DNA of 23,787 nt from an uncultured Prochlorococcus sp. (lineage in GTDB: Bacteria > Cyanobacteriota > Cyanobacteriia > PCC-6307 > Cyanobiaceae), in contig CACMNZ010000013.1 of NCBI GenBank assembly GCA_902615165.1, forward strand, positions 1-23,787, read 5' to 3'. This document shows, piece after piece, positions 8,668 to 17,360 of this stretch. Under the pieces are notes generated by a model, which was not told the DNA's origin, did no database searches, and saw only the letters and a list, made by a program, of their open reading frames with translations. Both the position numbers and the translations under genes were made by a program. How positions within the stretch are numbered: position 1 is the stretch's first letter; each line of letters opens with the position of its first letter.

Positions 8668-9402
8668 ATGATACCTGCTTCTCGAGGATTCAACCGCTTT
8701 AGTTCCCAACATTCAGGACAAAGTAAAATTAACTCTGTTGGAGAACGTTTCCCAATCAATAAAACTTTGATGGAAGTTATTAAAGGTTTAGATGGTGCAA
8801 GCACAGAAATGGTTGAGAGATCTAAAACAATATTTTTCCCTGGGGACCCTGCTGAAAGGGTCTATCTTATAAGAAGGGGAGCAGTAAGACTATCAAGAGT
8901 TTATGAGTCAGGGGAAGAAATAACTGTTGCTCTTTTAAGAGAGAATAGCCTCTTTGGTGTTTTATCTCTTTTGACAGGTCATAGATCTGATCGTTTTTAT
9001 CATGCTATAGCATTCACAAGAGTGGAGATGATAACAGCACCTGCAAATTCTGTTTTAAGAGCTATAGAGGAAGATGCATCAGTGGGTCTATTGCTGTTAC
9101 AGGGGCTTTCAAGTAGGATCCTGCAAACTGAAACAATGATAGAAACTCTTACACATAGAGATATGTCTTCTCGTTTAGTAAGTTTTTTAATGGTTCTTTG
9201 CAGAGACTTTGGAGTTGCAGGTGAAAAAGGGATTACAATAGACCTAAGACTTTCACATCAGGCGATTGCTGAAGCTATTGGTTCTACAAGAGTTACAATT
9301 ACAAGATTGTTAGGAGATTTAAAGAATTCAGGGCTTCTTAATATTGAAAGAAAAAAGATCACAGTGTTCGATCCAATTGCTCTTGCAAAAAGATTTAATT
9401 GA
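8668..9402 (+). CDS. ntcA: Global nitrogen regulator NtcA (CRP/FNR family)
   Basis: A transcription factor that senses 2-oxoglutarate and activates ammonium uptake and assimilation genes under nitrogen limitation. The N-terminal effector domain spans about residues 40-130, including LFGVLSLL at 95-102, which lines the effector pocket in known NtcA structures. A long dimerisation helix covers roughly 135-165. The C-terminal winged helix-turn-helix has [20 protein letters not shown] at 196-215, the NtcA recognition helix region. At 244 residues it is slightly longer than freshwater NtcA (about 222-225), the extra being a polar N-terminal extension of about 20 residues. Promoter spacing supports this start. 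Two genes follow on the same strand after a 21-nt gap. Confidence 0.98.
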   Translation: MIPASRGFNRFSSQHSGQSKINSVGERFPINKTLMEVIKGLDGASTEMVERSKTIFFPGDPAERVYLIRRGAVRLSRVYESGEEITVALLRENSLFGVLSLLTGHRSDRFYHAIAFTRVEMITAPANSVLRAIEEDASVGLLLLQGLSSRILQTETMIETLTHRDMSSRLVSFLMVLCRDFGVAGEKGITIDLRLSHQAIAEAIGSTRVTITRLLGDLKNSGLLNIERKKITVFDPIALAKRFN

Positions 9403-9423
9403 TTCATCATAAATTATGATGAT

Positions 9424-10407
9424 GTGAGTGTATGCAAAAGTGTGGCTTGGATTTTAATTGTTTTTTTAATATTACTTGGGGGATTGATTGCACCATTTGG
9501 GGATATTCTTGGAACAAAGATTGGTAAAGCAAGATTTAGTATCTTAAAATTAAGACCCAAAAAAACAGCAACTATAATAACTATAATTACTGGTGGTTTT
9601 ATTAGTTCAATATCAATAGGGTTATTGATTTTAGTTAGTGAAGAATTCAGACAAAGGCTTTTTGTTGATATTCCTTTCTTGCAAAAAACTTTAGATGAAA
9701 GTAAAAAAGCTTTAATCCCTTTACAAGAAGAACGAAAGGAACTTGAAGGAAAAATTATTCAAAAAGAAAAGGAGTTAAATCAATTAAAAAATAATATTAA
9801 AGAATTTAGAAGAGGAAATATTGTTATTAAAAGAGGACAAACTTTATTTATTGCTGAGATTAATCCCAGCTCGAATATAAAACTGGAATTAACAAAAATC
9901 TATAATGAAGCTGATAAATATGTTAAGAAAATTGTTTTCCCAATTAATAAAGAAGCAAAAAATATCCTTTTGTGGAGACCTAGTGATATTACAAAGATAG
10001 AGACAATAGCTACTAGAGGTGGAAAGTGGGTTTTATTAATCAAATCAGCAACAAATGTTTTAAAAGGGGATAACTATGTTTTTGTATCTCCTTTATTATT
10101 AGAGAATAAATTTATACTTAGAAAAGGGGACGTTATTACTAGTTCAATTCTGGGGGAAAGTGATTTAAATCTCAAATCAATTGATTTAAAAATTAAATCA
10201 TTGCTTAAGGAGACAAGGGATGAAATTAAGTCAAAAGGATCACAGGTTAATGAAATTAAAACAAATGGAAATTTTGTAAAAAAAATTAGAGATTTTCTTC
10301 AAGAAAATCAAAATATCAAATTTAAGTTAGAAGTAGTCTCATTAAGAGATAGTAAAACTGTAGAACCCATAGTTGTTGAAATAAATATTTTAAAAGTTCC
10401 ATCTTAA
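9424..10407 (+). CDS. DUF3084 family membrane/coiled-coil protein
   Basis: A 327-residue protein with two N-terminal membrane spans (about residues 5-28 and 47-72). A strongly charged, heptad-like coiled coil follows (about 84-128), then a soluble domain of some 200 residues. This arrangement is that of the cyanobacterial DUF3084 family, whose function is unknown to me. The start is GTG at 9424; nearby ATGs are out of frame and one of them is followed at once by TGA. It lies 21 nt after ntcA, and its stop codon abuts the next start codon with no gap, so it is probably co-transcribed and translationally coupled with the YqgF-like gene. A scaffold or envelope role would be a guess. Confidence 0.85.
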   Translation: MSVCKSVAWILIVFLILLGGLIAPFGDILGTKIGKARFSILKLRPKKTATIITIITGGFISSISIGLLILVSEEFRQRLFVDIPFLQKTLDESKKALIPLQEERKELEGKIIQKEKELNQLKNNIKEFRRGNIVIKRGQTLFIAEINPSSNIKLELTKIYNEADKYVKKIVFPINKEAKNILLWRPSDITKIETIATRGGKWVLLIKSATNVLKGDNYVFVSPLLLENKFILRKGDVITSSILGESDLNLKSIDLKIKSLLKETRDEIKSKGSQVNEIKTNGNFVKKIRDFLQENQNIKFKLEVVSLRDSKTVEPIVVEINILKVPS

Positions 10408-10845
10408 ATGCTTAGAGTAATAACTATTGATCCCGGAAAAAGTAAATGCGGCTTGGTCTTAGCTGAATTAAGTGAAAAAAAAATATATAAAGCAATCATT
10501 GTTAAAAGTGAATTACTTGAGAATTATGTCAGAAATTTAATTACCGCTGAGGATATATCAAAAATAATTATTGGTAATGGTACCACCAGCAGAGAAATCA
10601 GAGAAAAACTATATTTTTTTAAAAAAGAAATAATAATTTTTGAGGAAAAAAATACTACTTACAGGGCTAAAGAGAGATATTTCGAGCTTTTCCCAATTAG
10701 TGGGTTGAAGTTTTTAATACCTAGAGAGGTTTTTATTCTTAATAAAAACCTTGATGCTATATCAGCTTTGATAATTTTAGAAGATTATTGCAAAATGAAG
10801 TTTACTTTGAATCAAAATATAGATTTTAAAACCTGGCTGAAATAG
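10408..10845 (+). CDS. YqgF/RuvX-like RNase H-fold nuclease
   Basis: A 145-residue protein of the RNase H/RuvC superfamily. The first strand carries IDPGKSKCG with Asp8. The middle motif FEEKNTT (Glu80) lines up with the DERLTT of YqgF/RuvX. The last helix has LDAISALIIL with Asp116, so the three acidic catalytic positions are retained. YqgF proteins process the 5' end of 16S rRNA precursor, and older annotation calls them Holliday junction resolvases. The sequence between motifs is divergent, so the substrate is open. The ATG follows the DUF3084 stop with no gap. The 3' end overlaps the convergent DUF3146 gene by 20 nt. Confidence 0.85.
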   Translation: MLRVITIDPGKSKCGLVLAELSEKKIYKAIIVKSELLENYVRNLITAEDISKIIIGNGTTSREIREKLYFFKKEIIIFEEKNTTYRAKERYFELFPISGLKFLIPREVFILNKNLDAISALIILEDYCKMKFTLNQNIDFKTWLK

Positions 10846-11083
10846 TGAATTTATATTCATTCCCTGCTTCAAGTTCATAATCTTTTTTTAATAAAAATCT
10901 CAATAAGGCATCCTCAATTAATGCTCTTCCCAAAGGCGGATTTACCGTTAATAAACCTTTGTGAAATGACCATGTAAAATTCCACTTAAATTGACTAGCT
11001 TCCACAACCCCCTGGATTTGCTTTTTTGAGAAGCAATATTCTTTCACACTAACATTGGCGATCGTTTCAGGTTTTGAACGCAT
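10826..11083 (-). CDS. DUF3146 family protein
   Basis: An 85-residue soluble protein with a WNFTWSF aromatic stretch around residues 34-40 and a PPLGRALIEDALLRFLL helix at 49-65. This matches the small cyanobacterial DUF3146 family as I recall it; its function is unknown. It starts 3 nt after the pth stop, so it is probably co-transcribed with pth. Its last 20 nt overlap the end of the convergent YqgF-like gene. Confidence 0.85.
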   Translation of the reverse strand: MRSKPETIANVSVKEYCFSKKQIQGVVEASQFKWNFTWSFHKGLLTVNPPLGRALIEDALLRFLLKKDYELEAGNEYKFTISARF

Positions 11084-11086
11084 TTC

Positions 11087-11689
11087 TTAAGTTTGGTCTT
11101 TGTCAAAAGAATTTAATTCATTTATTATATATTCTTCTTTTTTAGTATTTAGTTGTTCCAGGGATTCTATTACTCTGTTATAAACTTTATCTAATATTAA
11201 TTTTTCTTCTAGAGAAATATTTCCTAGTACATGAGATATGGTATTGAAATTATTTTTTCCTTTAATTACAGGAGGTGAACCAATACCAATTCTTATTCTC
11301 TGAAAGTTTTGTGTCTGCAATTGTTCAATAATGCTTTTAAGACCGTTATGTCCACCTGAGCTTCCCTTTCTTCTAAATCTGATTTTCCCAAGGGGAAGAT
11401 CTTTATCATCGACTATTATGATAATTTGGTCTAAATTTATTTTGTACCAATCAACTATTGCTCGTACAGCATCACCACTATTATTCATAAACGTGTTTGG
11501 TAAAAATAACCTGAAAGTAGAATCTTTGATTTGAAATTCCGAGCAGGAACTTTTAAGTTTATCTTTTAATAAGAAATTTGAATTATGTTTTTTTGAAAGT
11601 TCCTCGAGTAGTAAAAACCCAATATTATGCCTACTTTTTGAATATTTTTTTCCAGGATTACCCAACCCAATTAAATATATTTCATTCAT
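11087..11689 (-). CDS. pth: Peptidyl-tRNA hydrolase
   Basis: Releases tRNA from peptidyl-tRNAs that drop off the ribosome. At 200 residues it is a normal bacterial Pth. The opening GLGNPGKKY contains Asn11, SRHNIGF gives the catalytic His21, the MNNSG segment supplies Asn69, and IVDDKDLP gives Asp94. The RKGSSGGHNGLKSI segment at 107-120 is the conserved glycine-rich tRNA-binding part, with Asn115. The ATG start precedes MNEIYLIGLG directly. It is separated from psbH upstream by a terminator, so it probably has its own promoter between 11690 and 11756, where I cannot single one out. Confidence 0.97.
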   Translation of the reverse strand: MNEIYLIGLGNPGKKYSKSRHNIGFLLLEELSKKHNSNFLLKDKLKSSCSEFQIKDSTFRLFLPNTFMNNSGDAVRAIVDWYKINLDQIIIIVDDKDLPLGKIRFRRKGSSGGHNGLKSIIEQLQTQNFQRIRIGIGSPPVIKGKNNFNTISHVLGNISLEEKLILDKVYNRVIESLEQLNTKKEEYIINELNSFDKDQT

Positions 11690-11756
11690 GATATATTTCT
11701 AAAAATCTCTCTAATTGAGAATAATAAATATACAAATAAACTATAACCAAAAAAAT

Positions 11757-11788
11757 AAAAATCCCTAGATGGTTTTTTAGGGATTTTT
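11757..11788 (-). terminator. Rho-independent terminator of psbH
   Basis: A perfect 11-bp inverted repeat pairs AAAAATCCCTA (11757-11767) with TAGGGATTTTT (11778-11788) around a 10-nt loop. Read on the minus strand, it follows the psbH stop by 34 nt and runs into a T-rich tract. No plus-strand gene ends here, so it serves psbH and isolates pth. Confidence 0.85.
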
Positions 11789-11822
11789 AAATTTAAAATA
11801 ACTTTAAGAGTTGTTCAGAAAT

Positions 11823-12023
11823 TTAATTTCCGTTCCAATCTACTGAGAAACCTTGTAGTAGTAGTGATTGGTTGTAAATTTGTAGAAGAATAACTAAAAA
11901 GACTAAAAGTAGTAATCCTATTACTGTCATCACAGGAACTGCTCCCCAGCCAGGTACCACTTTACCTTGACCTGAATTGCCAATCGCTTTTAAAAGACTT
12001 CCTAATGCTGTTTTTTGGCCCAT
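11823..12023 (-). CDS. psbH: Photosystem II protein PsbH
   Basis: A 66-residue single-span subunit of the photosystem II core, next to CP47, needed for assembly and stable QB-site function. The basic, stroma-facing N-terminus (about 1-28) carries the typical [11 protein letters not shown] segment, followed by one membrane span at 29-50 and a short C-terminal tail. Plant PsbH is longer and phosphorylated at its N-terminus; the cyanobacterial form is shorter, as here. It is transcribed away from psbN and ends at a strong terminator. There is no Shine-Dalgarno. Confidence 0.96.
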
Positions 12024-12057
12024 GTTGAATTCACTAAATCGTATATTATTTCGCTAT

Positions 12058-12075
12058 TGTATAAGAACTTATACA
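12058..12075. promoter_or_regulatory. Palindromic divergent promoter region of psbH and psbN
   Basis: TGTATAAG-AA-CTTATACA is an 8-bp perfect inverted repeat with a 2-nt spacer, centred in the 80-nt gap between the two divergent genes. It presents -10-like hexamers on both strands: TATAAG or TATACA for psbN, and the mirror image for psbH. Leaders would be about 20-40 nt on each side. The symmetry could be two overlapping promoters or an operator covering both; sequence alone does not decide. Confidence 0.45.
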
Positions 12076-12103
12076 TAAATTGTTTACAAACTTAGCAAAA
12101 TTG

Positions 12104-12256
12104 ATGCAAACTTTATCATCCGCTCCAGATCCAGCTGTTTCTATAGCAATAACAGTACTGGCATTATTATTAGCTCTAACAGGCTTCGGTCTTTGGACTG
12201 CATTCGGACCTAAAGCTGCAAAGCTCACAGATCCATGGGATGATCATGATGATTAA
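12104..12256 (+). CDS. psbN: Photosystem II assembly protein PsbN
   Basis: A 50-codon gene. The product begins MQTLSSAPDP, has one membrane span (about residues 11-31, AVSIAITVLALLLALTGFGL), then WTAFGPKAAKLTDPWDDHDD. The FGP...L.DP-(F/W) tail is the PsbN signature. Despite its name, PsbN is regarded as an assembly factor for photosystem II rather than a subunit of the finished complex. It is divergent from psbH and followed by psbI on the same strand. A 60-codon reading frame on the opposite strand is only its shadow. Confidence 0.95.
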   Translation: MQTLSSAPDPAVSIAITVLALLLALTGFGLWTAFGPKAAKLTDPWDDHDD

Positions 12257-12257
12257 T

Positions 12258-12337
12258 TCCTATTAAAGTATTTCAAAATTTTCCAAAAATACAAAAAGTA
12301 AACCTTTTGCCATAATTTAAATATAAATTTAATAGGA
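12258..12337. repeat. Perfect 10-bp inverted repeat in the psbN-psbI gap
   Basis: TCCTATTAAA (12258-12267) starts 1 nt after the psbN stop, and its exact reverse complement TTTAATAGGA lies at 12328-12337. The right arm touches a TATAAAT -10-like sequence at 12338-12344 that could start psbI (ATG at 12365). The 60-nt spacer makes a simple terminator unlikely. In AT-rich DNA a chance occurrence is not excluded. Confidence 0.4.
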
Positions 12338-12344
12338 TATAAAT
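12338..12344 (+). promoter_or_regulatory. Putative -10 element of psbI
   Basis: TATAAAT is placed for a transcript start near 12351, leaving a leader of about 14 nt before the psbI ATG at 12365. No good -35 is visible at 16-18 nt. Read-through from psbN is the alternative. Confidence 0.35.
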
Positions 12345-12364
12345 CTGTTAGCACTAGTAACTCC

Positions 12365-12493
12365 ATGCTTGCCCTTAAAATTTCTGTATACACAATTGTA
12401 TTTTTCTTCGTTGGTATCTTTCTCTTCGGATTTTTAGCTAGTGACCCAACTAGAACTCCTAATAGGAAAGATTTAGAAAGTCCTCAGGATTAA
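12365..12493 (+). CDS. psbI: Photosystem II reaction centre protein PsbI
   Basis: A 42-codon gene beginning [12 protein letters not shown] with one membrane span at about residues 6-25 and the conserved tail [16 protein letters not shown]. PsbI is a single-span subunit bound to D1 in the reaction centre and is needed for early assembly and monomer-dimer stability. The sequence is almost invariant among cyanobacteria, so identification is certain. It lies 108 nt after psbN and converges on leuD across an 86-nt gap (12494-12579), in which I see no convincing hairpin. Confidence 0.97.
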
Positions 12494-12579
12494 ATAACCT
12501 AGACTTTATTTTGTATATTGTAAGATAAATGTTTTTAAAAAAATATTCCATAATTTTGAATTTTTATCTATTAAACGAC

Positions 12580-13191
12580 TTAAATAAATTTTATATAAGG
12601 TAATTGGTTAAATTTATTTTCTATTAGATTTTCATTGTCAAGTAGTGTAGAAGTAGCATCCCATTCTCCTGATAAAAACATTTTTCTTGAGCTTTCCTTA
12701 ATCTCAAGGTTTAAATTTAAATCTTTTGATTTTGCGATGGATTTTTTCAGATCAATTTCTAAAAATAAAAATTGATTATCGCAATAGTTTTGTATTTCTT
12801 CTATGGATTTTTTAGGTAGCGTAAAACAGGGAATTCCGATTGCAATACAGTTACTGTAAAAAATATCGGCGAAACTTTCCCCTATAATTGCTTTTATACC
12901 CCATCTTATGAGCGCTTGGGGGGCATGTTCTCTGCTGGAGCCACATCCAAAATTGCTATTAACAATTAGTATCGAGGAATTTTTGTTCTCCTCAAGATCA
13001 AAAGGATGCCTTCCCTTTAAAGTTTTTCTATCATCTTCAAAAACAGATTCACCCAATGAATCAAAGTTAACACACTTCAAAAAACGCGCTGGAATTATTC
13101 GATCTGTATCAATGTCATTTCCAATCAACGAGATACATTGCCCGATAATATTTGAAATTTTTCCAATTGGCGGGTTAAACTCTGATTTCAT
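12580..13191 (-). CDS. leuD: 3-isopropylmalate dehydratase, small subunit
   Basis: The swivelling small subunit of isopropylmalate isomerase, which with LeuC converts 2-isopropylmalate to 3-isopropylmalate in leucine synthesis. It shows DTDRIIPARFLK at 28-39 and FGCGSSREHAPQAL at 81-94, both family hallmarks. The 203-residue length is normal. Its ATG shares one base with the leuC stop codon (TGATG), so the two subunits are translationally coupled. It is the last gene of the minus-strand glyA-cinA-leuC-leuD cluster. Confidence 0.97.
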   Translation of the reverse strand: MKSEFNPPIGKISNIIGQCISLIGNDIDTDRIIPARFLKCVNFDSLGESVFEDDRKTLKGRHPFDLEENKNSSILIVNSNFGCGSSREHAPQALIRWGIKAIIGESFADIFYSNCIAIGIPCFTLPKKSIEEIQNYCDNQFLFLEIDLKKSIAKSKDLNLNLEIKESSRKMFLSGEWDATSTLLDNENLIENKFNQLPYIKFI

Positions 13192-14597
13192 CAGTTGATA
13201 AATTCTCTAACGTCACTGACTTTGCCATTAATTGCAGCAGCAGCAACCATTGCTGGACTCATGAGCAGTGTTCTTCCACTGGGAGACCCTTGCCGACCCT
13301 TGAAATTTCTATTACTAGAACTAGCGCTAACTTGATTACCTATTAGCTTATCTGAATTCATTGCTAAACACATTGAGCAGCCAGGCTCTCTCCATTGAAA
13401 TCCAGAATCCTTAAATATCTGATCAAGACCTTCTTGTTTTGCTTCAGAGGCTACTTTTTCTGAACCTGGAACTGCAAATGCTTTGACATTCTTGGATACT
13501 TTTTTGCCTTTTAATACTTTAGCTGCAACCCTTAAGTCACTGATTCTTCCATTTGTGCAACTACCTATGAAACAAACGTCTACAGGAGTATCTTTTATTA
13601 ATTGTCCAGGCTTGAAACTCATATATTCATAAGCCTCTTCTGCAACTAATTTATCATTTGGGGATAATTCATCTAAAAGAGGGATTTGTTGATTAATGCT
13701 TATACTTTGGCCGGGAGTAATCCCCCAGGTTACGGTTGGTTCTACCTTAGAAGCATCTAGTTTAATTACGTCATCATAAATTGAATTTTCATCGCTTTTT
13801 AATGATTCCCACCATCTGCGAGCGCTGTCCCAATGCTCATTTTTTGGGGCACATAACTTATTTTTAATGTAACTAAAGGTCTTTTCATCAGGGTTGATGT
13901 AGCCGCATCTTGCTCCTCCTTCAATAGACATATTGCATATCGTCATCCTTTCTTCCATTGATAATTCATGTATCGCAGGTCCTGCGAATTCATATGCAAA
14001 ACCTACTCCTGCCTTTACACCAAGTTTATTAATTATATGAAGGACTAAATCCTTTGCATAAACACCCTTAGATAATTTATTGTCACACCAAATTTGCCTC
14101 ACTTTCAATTTGTTCATGGCTAAGGTTTGGGTAGCAAGAACATCTCTTACTTGACTGGTACCTATACCAAAAGCAATTGACCCAAAAGCTCCATGAGTTG
14201 AAGTATGAGAATCTCCACAAGCGATAGTCATTCCTGGCTGAGTTAGGCCTAATTCCGGTGCTACTACATGAACTATTCCTTGATTACCACTACCAATATT
14301 AAAAAATCTTATTTTATGTTCTAAGCAATTCTTCTCAAGTGTTTCAATCATCTGTTCAGCGAGATTATCTTTGAAAGGCCTGCTCTGATTATCTGTTGGC
14401 ACAATATGATCAACAGTAGCAACAGTTCTATCAGGGAATTTTACTTTTAATTTTTTGTCCTTTAAAGCACCAAATGCTTGAGGACTCGTCACTTCATGGA
14501 TAAGGTGAAGACCAATAAATATTTGATCAGATCCTCCAGGAAGACTTGAAACCTTATGTAAATCCCAAACTTTATCAAATAGGGTATCTTGACTCAA
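13191..14597 (-). CDS. leuC: 3-isopropylmalate dehydratase, large subunit
   Basis: The catalytic [4Fe-4S] subunit of isopropylmalate isomerase, of the aconitase family. At 468 residues it is full length. The cluster ligands are Cys347 (GSCTNGR), Cys407 and Cys410 (GCSMC). [13 protein letters not shown] at 127-139 and [12 protein letters not shown] at 426-437 are the other aconitase-family signatures. The gene follows cinA by 13 nt and overlaps leuD by one base. Confidence 0.98.
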   Translation of the reverse strand: MSQDTLFDKVWDLHKVSSLPGGSDQIFIGLHLIHEVTSPQAFGALKDKKLKVKFPDRTVATVDHIVPTDNQSRPFKDNLAEQMIETLEKNCLEHKIRFFNIGSGNQGIVHVVAPELGLTQPGMTIACGDSHTSTHGAFGSIAFGIGTSQVRDVLATQTLAMNKLKVRQIWCDNKLSKGVYAKDLVLHIINKLGVKAGVGFAYEFAGPAIHELSMEERMTICNMSIEGGARCGYINPDEKTFSYIKNKLCAPKNEHWDSARRWWESLKSDENSIYDDVIKLDASKVEPTVTWGITPGQSISINQQIPLLDELSPNDKLVAEEAYEYMSFKPGQLIKDTPVDVCFIGSCTNGRISDLRVAAKVLKGKKVSKNVKAFAVPGSEKVASEAKQEGLDQIFKDSGFQWREPGCSMCLAMNSDKLIGNQVSASSSNRNFKGRQGSPSGRTLLMSPAMVAAAAINGKVSDVREFIN

Positions 14598-14610
14598 TTT
14601 GTAAAAATAG

Positions 14611-15885
14611 TTACTTACTATTCGATAATAGGATTAATCGGAGGCTGTTCAAACACACATTTACACTTAGTCTTTGAATTTCTATTCGATTTCGTGTTGA
14701 GTTAAATAGTTTTTTTATATTAGTTATATGATTATTCGGTCCTGAAATTGAAATATAGACAAGTCCAACGGGTTTATCTTGACTGCCTCCGTTAGGACCA
14801 GCTATTCCACTAATTGCTATTGCCCAATCTGCCCCTAATTTCTTTTTTACATTAATTGCCATGGCCTCACAAACTTCTTCAGAAACAGCTCCGTATTTTG
14901 TAAGCTTTTCTTTAGAAATATTTAATAATGAATTTTTTAGTTCATTACTATAGGAAACAATACTACCTTGAAAAACTTGAGATGAGCCTGATATTGAGGT
15001 TAGTGATGAAGATAGAAGACCTCCTGTGCAGGATTCAGCAAAAACAATAGTTTCGTTCCTCTTGGTTAATTCTTTTATTAAAACGCTAGGAAGAGTATCG
15101 TTATCTTCTCCAAAAATAAATTTTGAAAAATCTTTTTTTAATTTTTTTTTAATAGGTTTAATTATATTTTTTGCTTCTAGGTCGTTCTTTGCTCGCGCGG
15201 TGATTCTGAGTTTAACCTCTCCTAAGTTTGCATATGGAGCAACGGTAGGGTTTTTAAGATTTAATAGATCATTAATTTTTTCAGCAACGCTTGATTCTCC
15301 AATACCCGCAAATTTAAGAGTAGTTGAAAAAAAGGAATAATTATCTGAGAATTTGGTTTTAATGAAATCATAGGCCGTCTCTTCCCACATAGTTTTCATT
15401 TCACTGGGTACTCCTGGGAAAGTAAGGATAGTAAAATCTTTTACTGGTTCCCAAATCATTCCTGGTGCAGTGCCCCTAGGGTTATTAATGATTTGAGCAT
15501 TTTCTGGGAAGAAACATTGTTTCCTTAAGCTAGAGGAATCGTCCTGAAGTTTTGAGTTTGAAAGTTTTTTTTTAATTTCATCCCATAAGAGCTCTCTTTC
15601 AAAAAGAGATACATTAAAAGATTTGGCTATTGCTTCAGTAGTTAAATCATCTGGGGTGGGTCCCAAGCCACCAGTTGTAATTAGAAGATTACTTCTTTTC
15701 GATATTTCTTGAATTACTTTTATAATTCGCTCACAATTATCACCGACAGTTGATTGCCTAAAGTGATTTAAGCCTAATTGAGATAACTGTTCAGAAATCC
15801 ATTGAGCATTTGTATTGATAATATTTCCTAAGAGTAGCTCTGTTCCTATAGAAAGAATTTCAACTCCCTTGGAGTTAAAACTCAT
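14611..15885 (-). CDS. cinA: CinA family protein (competence/damage-inducible, NMN deamidase-type)
   Basis: A 424-residue two-domain protein. The N-terminal molybdopterin-binding-like (MoaB/MogA fold) domain, about 8-170, has [11 protein letters not shown] at 12-22 and [10 protein letters not shown] at 71-80. The C-terminal CinA/PncC domain, about 265-424, has the ESCTGG motif at 284-289. Family members act as nicotinamide-nucleotide deamidase and/or ADP-ribose pyrophosphatase in pyridine nucleotide salvage; the competence link is historical. The start codon overlaps the glyA stop as ATGA, a sign of coupled translation. Which activity dominates here cannot be read from sequence. Confidence 0.95.
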   Translation of the reverse strand: MSFNSKGVEILSIGTELLLGNIINTNAQWISEQLSQLGLNHFRQSTVGDNCERIIKVIQEISKRSNLLITTGGLGPTPDDLTTEAIAKSFNVSLFERELLWDEIKKKLSNSKLQDDSSSLRKQCFFPENAQIINNPRGTAPGMIWEPVKDFTILTFPGVPSEMKTMWEETAYDFIKTKFSDNYSFFSTTLKFAGIGESSVAEKINDLLNLKNPTVAPYANLGEVKLRITARAKNDLEAKNIIKPIKKKLKKDFSKFIFGEDNDTLPSVLIKELTKRNETIVFAESCTGGLLSSSLTSISGSSQVFQGSIVSYSNELKNSLLNISKEKLTKYGAVSEEVCEAMAINVKKKLGADWAIAISGIAGPNGGSQDKPVGLVYISISGPNNHITNIKKLFNSTRNRIEIQRLSVNVCLNSLRLILLSNSK

Positions 15886-17153
15886 TTAATTGATGCTTCA
15901 AGTTTGCTTTCATAAAGAGGAAAACGATTACATAAGGTTAATACTCTTTCTTTACATTGACTTTCAATCAGTGAATCATCTGGGTTAAGTAATCTATCAG
16001 CAATAATTTCGCCAACTTCAGCAAAAGCATCCTCATTAAAGCCTCTAGTAGTTAAAGCAGCAGTTCCCAACCTTAGTCCGCTGGTGACAAAAGGTGATTC
16101 AGGGTCAAATGGAACAGTATTTTTATTTGCAGTGATATTCACTTCACTTACAAGTAAGTCAGCAATCTTACCAGTCATATTGATACTTCTTAAATCGAGT
16201 AAAACAATATGGTTATCAGTGCCTCCACTGACGATATTAATACCTCTATTTATTAAAGTTGAAGCTAGAACTTTTGCATTTTTTATTACTTGTTGTGAAT
16301 AATTAACGAAATCTGGCTGCAAGGCTTCTCCAAATGCAACTGCTTTAGCTGCAATTATATGTTCGAGGGGCCCACCCTGAGTTCCAGGGAAAACAGATTT
16401 ATCAAGTTTCTTTCCAAATTCTGCATCTTTACACAAGATAAGTCCCCCTCTAGGCCCTCTTAATGTTTTATGAGTAGTTGTGGTTACTACATCACAATAT
16501 GGTATTGGATTTGGGTGAAGTTTACTTGCTACAAGACCAGCAATGTGTGCAATATCAGCCATTAAGAATGCACCAACTTCATCTGCAATATTTCTAAATG
16601 ACTCAAAATCGATTTTTCTTGGATAAGCAGAATATCCACATATGATTAATTTTGGTTTTGTTTCAAGTGCTATCTCTCTTATTTCATCAAAATTTAATTC
16701 ACTAGTTTTTTTATTTACACCATAGTGAACTGCATTGAACCATTTACCACTCATATTTACTGGAGACCCATGAGTTAGGTGTCCACCATGAGATAAATCC
16801 ATCCCCATGATTGTGTCGCCTGGTTTAAGTAGACTTAGGAAGACAGCAGCGTTTGCCTGCGCTCCGCTATGGGGTTGAACATTAGCCCAATTTGCATTAA
16901 ATAATTTTTTCGCTCTCTGAATAGCTAATTCTTCGATTTCATCAACAAATTCACATCCCCCGTAATATCTTTTTTGGGGTAATCCCTCGGCGTATTTATT
17001 CGTAAGGACGGAACCTTGAGCCTGCATAACGGCAATTGATGCGAAATTTTCACTTGCGATTAACTCAAGATGAGTTTCTTGCCTATTTTTTTCAGAGTTA
17101 ATAAAATTTGATATTACTGGATCACTTTCTTTAAGATTTTGAAGGATATTCAT
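15882..17153 (-). CDS. glyA: Serine hydroxymethyltransferase
   Basis: A PLP enzyme that interconverts serine and glycine and charges tetrahydrofolate with a one-carbon unit, feeding purine, methionine and thymidylate synthesis (including the methylene-THF used by ThyX). At 423 residues it is full length. The PLP lysine is Lys229 in [23 protein letters not shown] at 29-37, [13 protein letters not shown] at 54-66 and the HSGAQAN segment at 95-101 are typical. It is the first gene of the glyA-cinA-leuC-leuD run, transcribed away from an upstream gap of 77 nt that separates it from the tRNA gene. Confidence 0.98.
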   Translation of the reverse strand: MNILQNLKESDPVISNFINSEKNRQETHLELIASENFASIAVMQAQGSVLTNKYAEGLPQKRYYGGCEFVDEIEELAIQRAKKLFNANWANVQPHSGAQANAAVFLSLLKPGDTIMGMDLSHGGHLTHGSPVNMSGKWFNAVHYGVNKKTSELNFDEIREIALETKPKLIICGYSAYPRKIDFESFRNIADEVGAFLMADIAHIAGLVASKLHPNPIPYCDVVTTTTHKTLRGPRGGLILCKDAEFGKKLDKSVFPGTQGGPLEHIIAAKAVAFGEALQPDFVNYSQQVIKNAKVLASTLINRGINIVSGGTDNHIVLLDLRSINMTGKIADLLVSEVNITANKNTVPFDPESPFVTSGLRLGTAALTTRGFNEDAFAEVGEIIADRLLNPDDSLIESQCKERVLTLCNRFPLYESKLEASIK

Positions 17154-17230
17154 TGAATTTGATAAGTAATACCCATAATATAGACGATATTTTTTAGAAA
17201 AATATAAAAAGAATATTTCAGAATTTTAAA

Positions 17231-17304
17231 CGCGCCTGGAGAGATTCGAACTCCCGACACCCTGATCCGTAGTCAGGTGCTCTAATCCACTGAGCTACAG
17301 GCGC
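17231..17304 (-). tRNA. tRNA-Arg(ACG)
   Basis: The minus strand folds as a standard cloverleaf. The acceptor stem pairs GCGCCTG with CAGGCGC; the D arm is GCTCAGTGGATTAGAGC; the anticodon stem is CCTGA/TCAGG with loop CTACGGA, so the anticodon is ACG. The T arm contains GTTCGAATC. The discriminator base is G and no CCA is encoded. A34 would be converted to inosine by TadA to read CGU, CGC and CGA. The gene lies on the same strand as glyA and upstream of it. Confidence 0.97.
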
Positions 17305-17314
17305 ATAATTATGT

Positions 17315-17344
17315 AATATCTCTGTTTCAGGGTCTCTTAGTCAA
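17315..17344 (-). promoter_or_regulatory. Putative sigma-70-type promoter of tRNA-Arg
   Basis: On the minus strand TTGACT (complement of 17339-17344) is followed after 18 nt by GATATT (complement of 17315-17320). The start would fall a few bases before the mature 5' end of the tRNA. This is one of the few good -35/-10 pairs in the window. Confidence 0.45.
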
Positions 17345-17360
17345 CTAGATTTCGGGTAAA

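Noticed and set aside
12046..12228. 60-codon minus-strand open frame opposite psbN
   Set aside because: It lies almost wholly antisense to the certain psbN gene and its product matches nothing I know; it mirrors psbN codon structure.
12494..12579. Bidirectional terminator between psbI and leuD
   Set aside because: I looked for a stem with T-run in the convergent gap and found only scattered A/T runs without a stable stem.
12908..13198. 96-codon plus-strand open frame inside leuD
   Set aside because: Antisense to a conserved enzyme gene, with no promoter and no recognisable product.
15026..15340. 104-codon plus-strand open frame inside cinA
   Set aside because: The Phe/Ser-rich product is what antisense translation of Lys/Glu-rich AT-rich coding sequence gives; cinA is intact.
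17200..17218. AAATAT/ATATTT hairpin downstream of tRNA-Arg as a terminator
   Set aside because: The stem is six A-T pairs only, and such dyads are frequent by chance at this base composition; too weak to call.
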